A stretch of 64,000 nt of DNA from Trueperaceae bacterium (GTDB lineage: Bacteria; Deinococcota; Deinococci; Deinococcales; Trueperaceae): the NCBI GenBank assembly GCA_020354625.1, contig CP070651.1, positions 2,033,130 through 2,097,129 of the forward strand. Reading direction: 5' to 3'. Made by a program: the position numbers and the translations under genes. This document shows, one piece after another, positions 1-8,134 of the stretch. The notes under the pieces are model-generated. The model was not told the origin of the DNA and made no database searches. It saw nothing but the letters and a program-made list of their open reading frames with translations. Within the stretch, counting starts at the first letter, position 1. The number at the start of each line of letters is the position of its first letter.

Positions 1-1288
1 TCTCTTGCGATTCACCATTCGATGATTCAAAAAACCCACCAGGTGCTTGACCACCGACTTGGACACCCGCTTCTTCATCCTCCGAGGCGAGTACCGCACC
101 AGCACCCAAAACATGGGACTCCGGTCCAAACGAATCCACCGGTTCACTCTGCAGTGGCTCGTCTACGGGAGTTTCTCCCTGTAGAGCTTCCGTGCCCCCA
201 CCTTCACCGGCCACAAACGACGCTTCGGACTCCATCTCCTGAAAATCAGAATTGGGAGAAGTGTCGGCACCGATGCCTTCATCGAACGGTAACGCCTCTT
301 CATCCGATACAAAGAGCTCCGGCGCAAGATCGGACGAGAGCCCATCTACATTGTCAGCGAAAACATCGGGCACCTGCGCGAAGTCGGTAAACCGCCCTCC
401 GGTTTCGCCCTCTAATACCTCTCCACCAGAATCACTGATCGCCTCACTGAAGAGTTCAGAGCTGCCATCGTGCTGACCAATGTCCGGTTCCCCTGCGAGC
501 GAGGGAGATCGTACCTCTTCTTCAAACGCGTCGAGAGGAATCTCTACCGATTCTTGGATCGGCGCAGATTCAAACGAATCACCAAGTCCAGCACCGATAT
601 CAGAAACTTCCAGAGACGGACCTTCAGGATCGGTCCTTCGTCCTTGCGAACCACTATATCCCGCACCGTCCGCGTGCGACACTTCCTGTTGGAAAGTCGC
701 TGGTAGCACTTCACCAACATCAATTTCTGCTTGCTCTACACCATCATCGAAAAGGAAAATGTCTTCGCTGATCGCTTCCTCTTCGTCGCCGTGAACCGAA
801 ACACCTGCCGGAGGCGCAACATCCATCTCGACGTCGTCTATCTCGAGGAGATCATCATCATCGTCTTGATCTTGCTCAAGTGATACAAATGAACCATCCT
901 CCAGATCGGAATTCTGAGCTGCTTCAACCCCTAAAGGTTCATCCGAAACGAGATCAGCCGGAGGTGGAGCATCCAACGCCGATCCCGGCGTAGACTCATC
1001 ATAAGACGGGGAGGAAGCCGACAACTCAGCCTGAAGCTGATCCAGGTTGACGCCTCTCGGTTGGTACCCGGCGACGACATCCTCTTCAGGCCATGCGTCC
1101 ATTCCATCAGGCACAGGCTCGGGCGTGGGATCGAGCGCAGCATCACCTGTCATTACGCGTGCCAAGTACTCGAGGACGTCCCTCTCAACCACTTTTCCAT
1201 CAGCCCCTGTGCCCGACAGCGACTGCCAATCAACATTATTTTCTTCCGCTAAGCGCCTCGCCAACGGAGAAATGTCAGGTTCGTTCAC
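1..1288 (-). CDS. Peripheral subunit-binding (E3-binding) domain protein with acidic low-complexity tail, partial
   Basis: An open frame runs from a GTG at 1288 to the left edge without a stop (about 429 codons seen; the C-terminus is outside). The start is set by an AGGAGG about six bases upstream and by an in-frame TGA directly before the GTG. Residues about 3-45 match the peripheral subunit-binding domain of 2-oxoacid dehydrogenase E2 proteins: PDISPLARRLAEENNVDW, then SGTGADGKVVERDVLEYL. That domain normally docks E1 or E3 onto E2. There is no lipoyl domain before it. The rest is very acidic and rich in Asp, Glu, Ser, Gly and Pro (for example QDQDDDDD-type stretches), so probably disordered. 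A true E2 catalytic domain is not visible, but could lie beyond the edge. I infer a scaffold or adaptor protein, not a normal E2. The neighbour is a divergent rhodanese gene. Confidence 0.75.
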   Translation of the reverse strand, partial: MNEPDISPLARRLAEENNVDWQSLSGTGADGKVVERDVLEYLARVMTGDAALDPTPEPVPDGMDAWPEEDVVAGYQPRGVNLDQLQAELSASSPSYDESTPGSALDAPPPADLVSDEPLGVEAAQNSDLEDGSFVSLEQDQDDDDDLLEIDDVEMDVAPPAGVSVHGDEEEAISEDIFLFDDGVEQAEIDVGEVLPATFQQEVSHADGAGYSGSQGRRTDPEGPSLEVSDIGAGLGDSFESAPIQESVEIPLDAFEEEVRSPSLAGEPDIGQHDGSSELFSEAISDSGGEVLEGETGGRFTDFAQVPDVFADNVDGLSSDLAPELFVSDEEALPFDEGIGADTSPNSDFQEMESEASFVAGEGGGTEALQGETPVDEPLQSEPVDSFGPESHVLGAGAVLASEDEEAGVQVGGQAPGGFFESSNGESQE

Positions 1289-1453
1289 TCACGTCCTCCT
1301 CAGGATCACGCTTCCGCCAGAAGCGGCTACTATCCAGAGCTAGCGTTGCAGATCGAACCCATGGTCTGCAGCGACAATTCCCACTCTAGACCCGTCTCGA
1401 TCGTTTGAACGACGTGGCCGGGTTCGAATCACGTACACTACCGTATCATCGGT

Positions 1454-1488
1454 TTGCATTGCACGCCACATTGTCGGTAGTCTAATTT
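1454..1488 (+). promoter_or_regulatory. Candidate promoter with short or no leader for the rhodanese gene
   Basis: TTGCAT at 1454-1459 and TAGTCT at 1478-1483 are spaced by 18 bases, and an overlapping TAATTT (1483-1488) ends five bases before the ATG at 1494. No ribosome-binding site is present. Transcription would begin at or just before the start codon. Confidence 0.4.
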
Positions 1489-1493
1489 TAGAA

Positions 1494-1829
1494 ATGCAAC
1501 CGGTCAGCATACGCACTTTCCTCGAGGAGTTTCAAAAGGGTGCAGCCGCCTTCGACACACGTCCTTTGGCACTTTACGCTGCAGACGGCCTGCCCGGTCT
1601 ACGCCACCTCGGCTTGGAGGCCGTTCAGGCCGGAAACCTACCCGATGTACCGAAGGAACTCCCGATCTATCTCATCTGCGAAAAGGGGTTGGTGAGCGAG
1701 TTGGTCGGCCTGTACCTCGAAGCCGCAGGCTTTGAACATGTCTTCAATGTGGAAGGGGGAATGCAGGCCTTGCGCTCCTCCAAGAATCGCCCCCAACAGC
1801 GCTCGGCGTCGCGAAAGATTGACGAATGA
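1494..1829 (+). CDS. Rhodanese-like domain protein
   Basis: A 111-residue single-domain rhodanese-like protein. The N-terminal DTRP (residues 22-25) corresponds to the usual DVR start of the fold. The active-site loop is CEKGLVSE, with the candidate catalytic Cys at about residue 62 in the strand IYLICEKG, followed by the helix that ends in AAGFEHVFNVEGGMQAL, typical of the family. Such proteins carry a sulfane sulfur on the loop cysteine, but the loop here is longer and less basic than in classic thiosulfate sulfurtransferases, so the substrate is unknown. The C-terminal 15 residues are basic and probably unstructured. It lies convergent to the PASTA gene with only seven bases between the stop codons, so the two transcripts must overlap or end within each other. 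Confidence 0.75.
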   Translation: MQPVSIRTFLEEFQKGAAAFDTRPLALYAADGLPGLRHLGLEAVQAGNLPDVPKELPIYLICEKGLVSELVGLYLEAAGFEHVFNVEGGMQALRSSKNRPQQRSASRKIDE

Positions 1830-1836
1830 ATGGCGT

Positions 1837-3099
1837 TTAAGGGCTCCAAGCCTGAAAGAACACATCGTTGATGTACGTCTGCAAAAGGGCCTCACCGAAT
1901 ACGGTGACAACCGTGGACACGCTTTCGCCGGCCGGTACCTGACGCTCGATGACGACCCGCTCACCTTCATCATCACTTACAACCAAGCGCAGTTCGTACT
2001 CCCTGTCGGTAAGCGTACGCAGACCGAGGCGTACCGGATCGAAGGTGAAGGGGATGCTCCTGCTCCCCTCGAGCGACTCCACCGGCTCCGCCTCGCTCGC
2101 AAAACCCGTATCCAAATCGGAATCGCGTTGCGTCTCGGGTTGATTCGAGGTACGGTTGACACGTAACGCGACTGCCGTACCCACCAAGGTGTGTCCAGAA
2201 GGTTCTGTATCAACGATGCCTGCCGGTCTTTCTGGATCATCCAGATAGGTTATGGTTCCCACCTTCAAACCCGCCGCGGTCAACATGAGTCGCGCCCGGC
2301 GCAACGGCTGACCCAAAAGATCCGGGATTCTGATGATTCGATCGCTGGACACCGAATAGTAGAGCGTGACTGGCGTACTGGTAGGCACGGTAGCCCCCGC
2401 CTCGGGATTCTGTGTGCTGACCAGGCCCGGACGGTCCAGGCTCAAATGGGTGGCGATCGTCTCGATGCGCCGAAAGCCGAGGGCCAACAACTCTTCTTGG
2501 GCTCTATCAAGAGAGACACCCTTAAAATCGGGGAGTGCCACCGACAACTCCTGCGCTCCTCTGCTGACGATCACGTTCAATCCGACACCGGGCTGCAACG
2601 TGGCGTTCGGATCGGGCCATTGACCTACGACGCTACCGGAAGGCGAGGAATGATACACATACTGTACTTCTTCAACCACAAGGTTCAGAGATTGCACCCG
2701 CCCGATGGCATCAGCGAGCTTAAGACCGATTAAAAGCGGTGCTCGAGCAACTTCTGGAGGAGTATGAACCCCCAAGGTCACCACTCGCCCCTTCCTTACC
2801 ACCGTCCCCGGCTCAGGACTCTGCGAAGTCACGCTGTTTGCAACCGCACCCACTACCGTTTCGGGGAATGTGGTGGCCTCGAAACCGAAAGCGCGCAACC
2901 CGTCGATCGCATCAGCGAGATCGAGCCCGGTAACGTTGGGCAAAGCCACCTCACCAACTTCGAAATACCGCCTTACCGAAACGAAGGAAAATATGGAGAG
3001 CGCAAGCAAAAACGTGAGGATCAAAGCGAGCTTCAACTGCCCGAGGCGAGGCAGCCATCGAGCACTGTATCCTCTAGTCACAACAGAGGATGGTATCAC
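1837..3099 (-). CDS. Membrane-anchored protein with four PASTA domains
   Basis: A 420-residue protein with a short cytoplasmic N-terminus, one membrane helix at about residues 22-43 (LKLALILTFLLALSIFSFVSV), and then four PASTA repeats at about 50-114, 115-183, 186-254 and 256-318. Each has the (L/I)PDxxG...A...L...G pattern (LPNVTGLDLADAIDGL; LPDFKGVSLDRAQEEL; IPDLLGQPLRRARLML). PASTA domains bind muropeptides or peptidoglycan and usually sit on Ser/Thr kinases or penicillin-binding proteins. Here there is no kinase or transpeptidase domain; a C-terminal segment of about 100 residues (FDPVRLGLRTL onward) is unrecognised. A cell-wall sensing or scaffolding role is inferred. The start is GTG 3099, with GAGGAA about 12 bases upstream, which is rather far. 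Confidence 0.8.
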   Translation of the reverse strand: MIPSSVVTRGYSARWLPRLGQLKLALILTFLLALSIFSFVSVRRYFEVGEVALPNVTGLDLADAIDGLRAFGFEATTFPETVVGAVANSVTSQSPEPGTVVRKGRVVTLGVHTPPEVARAPLLIGLKLADAIGRVQSLNLVVEEVQYVYHSSPSGSVVGQWPDPNATLQPGVGLNVIVSRGAQELSVALPDFKGVSLDRAQEELLALGFRRIETIATHLSLDRPGLVSTQNPEAGATVPTSTPVTLYYSVSSDRIIRIPDLLGQPLRRARLMLTAAGLKVGTITYLDDPERPAGIVDTEPSGHTLVGTAVALRVNRTSNQPETQRDSDLDTGFASEAEPVESLEGSRSIPFTFDPVRLGLRTLTDREYELRLVVSDDEGERVVIERQVPAGESVSTVVTVFGEALLQTYINDVFFQAWSP

Positions 3100-3140
3100 G
3101 ATCTGTCGATCTTCCTCAAGGAAAAGCGCCGCTCGATTGG

Positions 3141-3151
3141 TACACTATACT
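3141..3151 (+). promoter_or_regulatory. Overlapping -10 boxes directly before an ATG
   Basis: TACACT (3141-3146) and TATACT (3146-3151) overlap and end nine and four bases before the ATG at 3156. No Shine-Dalgarno sequence is present and no good -35 box is evident. This suggests a leaderless mRNA. Confidence 0.4.
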
Positions 3152-3155
3152 CAAG

Positions 3156-3809
3156 ATGGTTCTAGGTTCTGAACCCATTGAACCCTTTCTCCTGCACGAG
3201 CGCCTTGACGAATTGAGCCTCCAGGAAGAGCCTGAGCTCGTAATTTTGGCCAGGCTTGTTGCAGCAGGCATTGCAGTGGCTCCAACCGTCATCGTGCCCG
3301 CAGCTGCAGAACATCAGTTCTACCAGCTCAACAACTTACCCGAGCAAATCACAGACCTTTTTCGTGCCATCGACCTCCACGATCCTGATGAGGACGACCT
3401 AGAAGATGTCGTTCCCGAAGTACAGGCTCTGCTGCGATCCAACTTCCTGCTCGATGAGTTCATCGATTCACTCTACCGAGCGATCCGGATCCTGACGGTA
3501 TCTGGCAGGATCCGGCGGGCCGGAAGCGTTGGCAGGACCGCTGTGCGGGGACGACCTACCTTGATGTCACTCAGAGACCTCTGGTTCGAGGACTGGGGCC
3601 TCGAATCCCTGAGAATTCGACTCCAGAGGTACAAACGGTTGAACTTCAAGGCCAGCCCTGTTCTAATCCAGCCTCCCCAAGACCTGCTCGACCGAGAAGG
3701 GCTCACCTCAAAGACGCAGCTGAACCTGGATCCGGCCATCACCTTGTACAGAGACCCTGAGTACGGCATAACCCGTGTACAGGGTTCGCAACCCAAAAAT
3801 GCGAGTTGA
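3156..3809 (+). CDS. Conserved-looking protein of unknown function
   Basis: 217 residues starting MVLGSEPIEPF; an in-frame GTG at 3090 is less likely because the -10 boxes lie between it and this ATG. I do not recognise the family. Residues about 25-50 (ELVILARLVAAGIAVAPTVIVPA) faintly resemble the opening of the pyruvate-phosphate-dikinase/PEP-synthase nucleotide-binding fold (LxxLxxxGxxVPPxxVV), but no further motifs of that fold can be seen. The middle is acidic (DPDEDDLEDVVPEVQ) and the second half is basic with Trp residues (SLRDLWFEDWGLESL). It is soluble, with no signal peptide. It runs divergently from the PASTA gene and is followed 36 bases later by an acyltransferase gene on the same strand. 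Confidence 0.6.
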   Translation: MVLGSEPIEPFLLHERLDELSLQEEPELVILARLVAAGIAVAPTVIVPAAAEHQFYQLNNLPEQITDLFRAIDLHDPDEDDLEDVVPEVQALLRSNFLLDEFIDSLYRAIRILTVSGRIRRAGSVGRTAVRGRPTLMSLRDLWFEDWGLESLRIRLQRYKRLNFKASPVLIQPPQDLLDREGLTSKTQLNLDPAITLYRDPEYGITRVQGSQPKNAS

Positions 3810-3845
3810 TAGCGTGGAACGCCACGATGGGACGGGGAGTTTGCT

Positions 3846-4712
3846 ATGCCTTGGCTGATCGATAGGCCTTTATCCCCGAACGCCGAACGCCAACTGAGTC
3901 GGTTCATCGGCAGTCTCGCCGAAAAGCTGGATGATCCCTCTTTGGACAATAATGAGATCGTCTACCATACCTTGTCACGCCTCTTACACGGCAAAACCGC
4001 AGAGGAGTTGGAGTCCTCAGAGCCGATCGCTTCGTTTGCACTCGACCCCCAAAATATAACCTTTGAGGCCGAATATTACGTCGCCACCGATCAGGAGAAA
4101 TTCGCCAAGGTCAAGCCCTTGCTGTGGCTCTGGAAGTGCCTCGACCAGACGCCACTCGGACAATCGATGGCGAGCGGCATCGCCCTACGGAGAATGTTGG
4201 CCGCAAGGATCTTCAAACGCATCGGGAGCAACCTCAAAATCTTTCAAAACGTCGAGGTGTCGGTTGGGTACAACATCGAGGTCGGTGACGATGTGGTGAT
4301 CCACCGAAACGTATTTATAGACGATATCGGCGGGGTCATTCTTCATGATGGGGCGAGCCTCAGCGACTACGTCAACGTCTATTCGCATGCTCACGATACA
4401 CTCAACGTCCCCGACGTTACGCTCAAACAGACGGTCATAGGCCGTGGTGTACGCGTGGCATATCACGCAACAGTTCTGGCTGGCACGGTCCTGAGCGACG
4501 ACAGTATGCTCGGAGCCCTGGCGCTGGCCACACGCGACCTCGATCCACACGTCATCGGCCTCGGAATCCCTGCAAAACCTCGTGTATGGAAAGAAAGAGC
4601 AGGCGATCCTCGCTTCGTACACCTGCAAGTCAACGCTCAGAGCCACCTAAAGAGCCCTGATATCCGTGCCAACCCAGATTATGCTGATGATGAGGACGCG
4701 TCAGGGCGTTAA
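3846..4712 (+). CDS. Left-handed beta-helix (hexapeptide repeat) acyltransferase
   Basis: 288 residues. About residues 140-240 form the hexapeptide-repeat region (VSVGYNIEVGDDVVIHRNVFID, GGVILHDGASLSD, VIGRGVRVAYHATVLAG, DDSMLGALALATRDL), ending in the GIPAKP turn typical of maltose/galactoside O-acetyltransferases and serine acetyltransferase-like enzymes. The conserved catalytic His is probably in NVYSHAHDT. The first 130 residues are an unusual helical extension without clear family, which makes the protein longer than NodL/Maa-type enzymes. It probably transfers an acetyl or other acyl group to a sugar or glycolipid; the acceptor is unknown. GGGGAG stands about 8 bases before the ATG. It may be cotranscribed with the unknown gene 36 bases upstream. 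Confidence 0.75.
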   Translation: MPWLIDRPLSPNAERQLSRFIGSLAEKLDDPSLDNNEIVYHTLSRLLHGKTAEELESSEPIASFALDPQNITFEAEYYVATDQEKFAKVKPLLWLWKCLDQTPLGQSMASGIALRRMLAARIFKRIGSNLKIFQNVEVSVGYNIEVGDDVVIHRNVFIDDIGGVILHDGASLSDYVNVYSHAHDTLNVPDVTLKQTVIGRGVRVAYHATVLAGTVLSDDSMLGALALATRDLDPHVIGLGIPAKPRVWKERAGDPRFVHLQVNAQSHLKSPDIRANPDYADDEDASGR

Positions 4713-4954
4713 GCACGTCCAAGTTATGTTTGCAGAATTGGACCGCGGGCGGCCGCGGGACGCAAGCTCGGCGCTTCGCTGACCCAACCTCGCTTCTGTA
4801 GCCTTACGTTTGAGGCATTGCCCCAAACTTGAGTTGGAGGTTCTTAAAGGGTGACCCGAACCAACGGGCAAATCGGTCCAAAAGCATTCGCTCGTAGTCT
4901 TTTGCGCACACGTGCTACAGACGACACGATGCAACCTCGTGAGCAAAACCTTTT

Positions 4955-6028
4955 TTACTGTAACCGCCGAGCAACCCCCAGCAGCGTATCGGTCACGCTG
5001 TCGCGAAACCACACCACGTCGACACCCCCACGAAGGACCCGAAGCATAACCCAAGGAGAAGTTATAACTTGCGCAGTGAGGCTGTCAGGCGGAGGCGTCA
5101 CCTCCCGCATATCGATGAAGAGATCTCCGTCTTCCAAGCGGAGGTCCTGGATCTCGACACCATAACCAGAAGTAGGCCTGGTCCCCAAGAAGACGGCGAT
5201 CACTGTCTCCCGCGCAAAATCGATCGTCGGAACAGGCGGAATACTCAAGCGAGACCCGTAGGCCCGATTCCACAAACTGAGCAGATCTCCCTGGTCGGCG
5301 ACGATGAGAAAGCTCGGTTCGTCAAAGCCGGTTGCCTGGTCGCCACGAACGAGCTCTTCCCAAATGAGTGACTCGGGTGGCGGCGTAAACGCGCTCACGT
5401 CGGTCGATAACCCCTCTTGTACATAGAGTCCCGTCCGGAGGTGTTCAGAAAGTCCGTCGATCGTCCTCATGGGAACGTTCTCGGCCTGCAAAGCGGCTAC
5501 GGCGAGAGCGCCCCCTCGCATCTCGAGCTCACGGGTAAGCACCTCAACCTCGTTCTGCGTGAGCTCACCCATCCCTTGTAAACCGCCCACACGCAACCTC
5601 GGAACCACACGGGCACGGAAACCGGGTTCGGCCGACTCAAGGAGTGTAAACCACATCGTCCCATCAAAATAGAGTACAGGTGCAACGCGTTCATGAACGC
5701 GCACGATCAGATCGGTCGTGAGCGGAATTCGTTCTACTTCGAAAGGGCTTTGCGATCTGGCAGGCAGTGCTTCTCTCAAGTACGGTTTGCCATCGATAAG
5801 GAGCGTGCCCTTTACTGCCAGCGGATCCTCTACTCTCCCCTCTTCGAGACTGAAATCAACACCCTCGATGGTTACTCGCGTTGGACCACCATACGCATAG
5901 GTAAGCCGCATATCGTCAGCACCATAGAGATAGACCTCGTGCAATTGTGGGGAAGACTCCGGTTGGCAACCCACCAAAAAACCAACCGCCATCAGGCCGA
6001 GTACCATCAGGACAGGAGAGAAACGCAT
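4955..6028 (-). CDS. Lipoprotein with C-terminal PrcB-type domain
   Basis: 357 residues. The start MRFSPVLMVLGL is chosen because AGGAGGTTGGG precedes this ATG and it gives a clean lipoprotein signal: hydrophobic stretch, then FLVGC with the lipidated Cys at about residue 21. The longer frame upstream has no ribosome site. The C-terminal third (about 265-345) matches the PrcB C-terminal domain: ETVIAVFLGTRPTSGYGVEI followed by LFIDMREVTPPPDSL and ITSPWVMLRV. In Treponema, PrcB stabilises the protease PrcA; in other bacteria the domain occurs alone on secreted proteins with unknown partners. The N-terminal two thirds (LYGADDMRLTYAYGG onward) are unrecognised. No protease gene is adjacent. The 240 bases to its 3' side hold no recognisable gene or terminator. 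Confidence 0.75.
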   Translation of the reverse strand: MRFSPVLMVLGLMAVGFLVGCQPESSPQLHEVYLYGADDMRLTYAYGGPTRVTIEGVDFSLEEGRVEDPLAVKGTLLIDGKPYLREALPARSQSPFEVERIPLTTDLIVRVHERVAPVLYFDGTMWFTLLESAEPGFRARVVPRLRVGGLQGMGELTQNEVEVLTRELEMRGGALAVAALQAENVPMRTIDGLSEHLRTGLYVQEGLSTDVSAFTPPPESLIWEELVRGDQATGFDEPSFLIVADQGDLLSLWNRAYGSRLSIPPVPTIDFARETVIAVFLGTRPTSGYGVEIQDLRLEDGDLFIDMREVTPPPDSLTAQVITSPWVMLRVLRGGVDVVWFRDSVTDTLLGVARRLQ

Positions 6029-6230
6029 CCCAACCTCCTCGATACGCCATGCTACCACTGCCGCATGAGGTTCGTAATAGGATAGGTACATTGTGCGTGT
6101 CACACCGGTATCAGCGGCACTGAGTGGTTCAACGACACGTCTTTTTCGCTCCAAACATTCGAACCTCTCACCCTCGATAACAGCGTAACCTCAACCGAAA
6201 CTCGATATCTGGTCACCTTGGAACTCGATC

Positions 6231-8024
6231 GTGCGGCTACCCCCCCTCCTCACCCACCTTCTCACATTCATCACTCTACTCCTCTCTCAGGATCTCGTCG
6301 GCCAGCGCCTATGGGGCCAGGGCGCTCTGGTCCCACTAAACCTCTACGACATCATTGTGGTCGGAAGCGAACCCGAGGGGATCAGTGCTGCCGTTGCCGC
6401 GGCAGAGAGCGGTTCGCGAACCCTGCTGATCACGAGTGATGCACGCTTGGGTGGGTTGTTTGTTCTTGGAGAACTCAACGTACTCGACTTGCGGACGCAA
6501 CCACTCCTTTACCAACAGGGCTTTTTCCTCAGATGGTGGCGTCGGGTCGGCCAGCAACCGTCTTTCGATGTACGACGGGCCGAGCAGGTATTCGAAGCCA
6601 TGCTCGCCGAGGCAGGGGTCGACATCATACGTAATGCCGGTGATCTCACACCTTACATGCCCACAGAAGACATCGTGAGCGGAGTACTGCAAAACGATAC
6701 GCTGCACTTGGCGAGACAGGTCATCGACGCCACTGCTGACATGAATTTTGCAGCAGATGCAGGGGCAGGTTTTAGCGTAGGGTTCTCCTCCATCGGACAC
6801 GATGCCCGCATGGTCGACACTCTGGTTTTCCGAGTGGCGAACGTGAATTGGGCAAGGCTCGAGCAGGGCGTGAAGGAACTCGGCCGCAACTATGCGAACA
6901 TCAAGGGAAACGTAGCTTGGGGGAGTTTTGGCGGTTATCCTGCGGCTTATAACCCCTCCGAACTCGGAATCAAGCTTCGCGGACTCAATTTGGGCCATCA
7001 GGACGATGGTACGGTTTTGGTAAACGCCTTACTCCTTTTCGATCTCGACCCATTCGACCCAGTTAGCCTCGATTCCGGGAGAGAGCGTGGCGCGCAGGAG
7101 GCCGCACGCATCGTGAGCTACCTCGCCGATGGAATTCCAGGTTTCGAAGCTGCCCGCCTCCAGGGTACGGCTGAGCGACTCTACATCAGGGAGACGCGTC
7201 ATCTCGAAGCCCACTGCACCCTCACTATCGATGATGTGATCGACAATCGAGTGACATCGTTCGATATCGCAGCGGGGGGCTACCCCCTCGATGTCCAGCC
7301 CCTCACACCGTTCGATTCAGGGTTTGTTTTCGGCGTCCCCGAAGTGTATGGCGTGCAGTTGTGTGTAAGCGTACCGCGAGACGTCACCAACCTCTGGGTT
7401 GTGGGCAAGACCGCCGGTTACGATCCGCTCGCTGCAGCGAGCGCGCGTGTCGTCCCGTTTGGCATGGCAGTAGCCGAGGCCGTTGGGATCGCTGCGGCAG
7501 AAGCGGTGCACTTGAACGTCAGTTCTCACTTCATCGTAACGACGCCTGAAACGATCGCGACGGTGAGGGAAATACTATTGCAGCGTGGTGCCTTTCTACC
7601 TCAAGTCAAGACGAGGAATCCTGTCGGCCCGATCGACCACCCCAACTACCCTGACTACCGGGTTCTTTTAAGCCGCGGGCTCGCCGTTGGTGGTTACGAC
7701 AACGATCCTCGGCTCGACGAGCCGGTGTCGGCGCGTAGCTACCTCTACTTGCTGAGTAACGTCGGGCGACGCTTCCACCAGAACCGACAACTCGGGCCGA
7801 ATCTCATCGAAAATTTCGGCCACACAGAGGGGCCTCTTTCATCTGAAGCAGCGCTGGAGATCACTTCATGGGCAGCGTGCGCACTCGGGACGTGTGTGGA
7901 AGCCACCTCCTGGCAAGCCCTACGAGATCTCGCCCTGGCCCCTCCCCGCTTCAGCGGGCGTGATTCATTCACGCGTGGCGATATGTACTCACTGGCCTCA
8001 CGCCTCGCCCATCTCACGCCTTAG
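6231..8024 (+). CDS. Exported FAD-dependent oxidoreductase with SLH-like C-terminus
   Basis: 597 residues from a GTG start. An N-terminal hydrophobic segment (LLTHLLTFITLLLSQ, about 6-20) looks like a Sec signal peptide; no twin-arginine is seen. The FAD Rossmann motif is DIIVVGSEPEGISAAVAAAE at about 38-57, slightly changed from GxGxxG (GSEPEG). The region up to about 430 fits the FAD_oxidored family: GVPEVYGVQLCVSVPRDV, then NLWVVGKTAGYDPLAAAS near the second FAD contact. Residues about 470-510 (VLLSRGLAVGGYDNDPRL then DEPVSARSYLYLL) resemble a single S-layer homology motif, which would hold the protein to the cell wall. Substrate unknown. The start lacks a strong ribosome site. It is divergent from the PrcB lipoprotein with a 200-base spacer. 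Confidence 0.7.
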   Translation: MRLPPLLTHLLTFITLLLSQDLVGQRLWGQGALVPLNLYDIIVVGSEPEGISAAVAAAESGSRTLLITSDARLGGLFVLGELNVLDLRTQPLLYQQGFFLRWWRRVGQQPSFDVRRAEQVFEAMLAEAGVDIIRNAGDLTPYMPTEDIVSGVLQNDTLHLARQVIDATADMNFAADAGAGFSVGFSSIGHDARMVDTLVFRVANVNWARLEQGVKELGRNYANIKGNVAWGSFGGYPAAYNPSELGIKLRGLNLGHQDDGTVLVNALLLFDLDPFDPVSLDSGRERGAQEAARIVSYLADGIPGFEAARLQGTAERLYIRETRHLEAHCTLTIDDVIDNRVTSFDIAAGGYPLDVQPLTPFDSGFVFGVPEVYGVQLCVSVPRDVTNLWVVGKTAGYDPLAAASARVVPFGMAVAEAVGIAAAEAVHLNVSSHFIVTTPETIATVREILLQRGAFLPQVKTRNPVGPIDHPNYPDYRVLLSRGLAVGGYDNDPRLDEPVSARSYLYLLSNVGRRFHQNRQLGPNLIENFGHTEGPLSSEAALEITSWAACALGTCVEATSWQALRDLALAPPRFSGRDSFTRGDMYSLASRLAHLTP

Positions 8025-8134
8025 AGCCGAGCAGAGCCGTGATCTGACTCTACTCCTTGATCAAACCCATATGATTTGCTGTTTCACCCAGCTGCACCGC
8101 GTCAAACAAGCGGTGAAGGAGACCTGTGCCGGGC

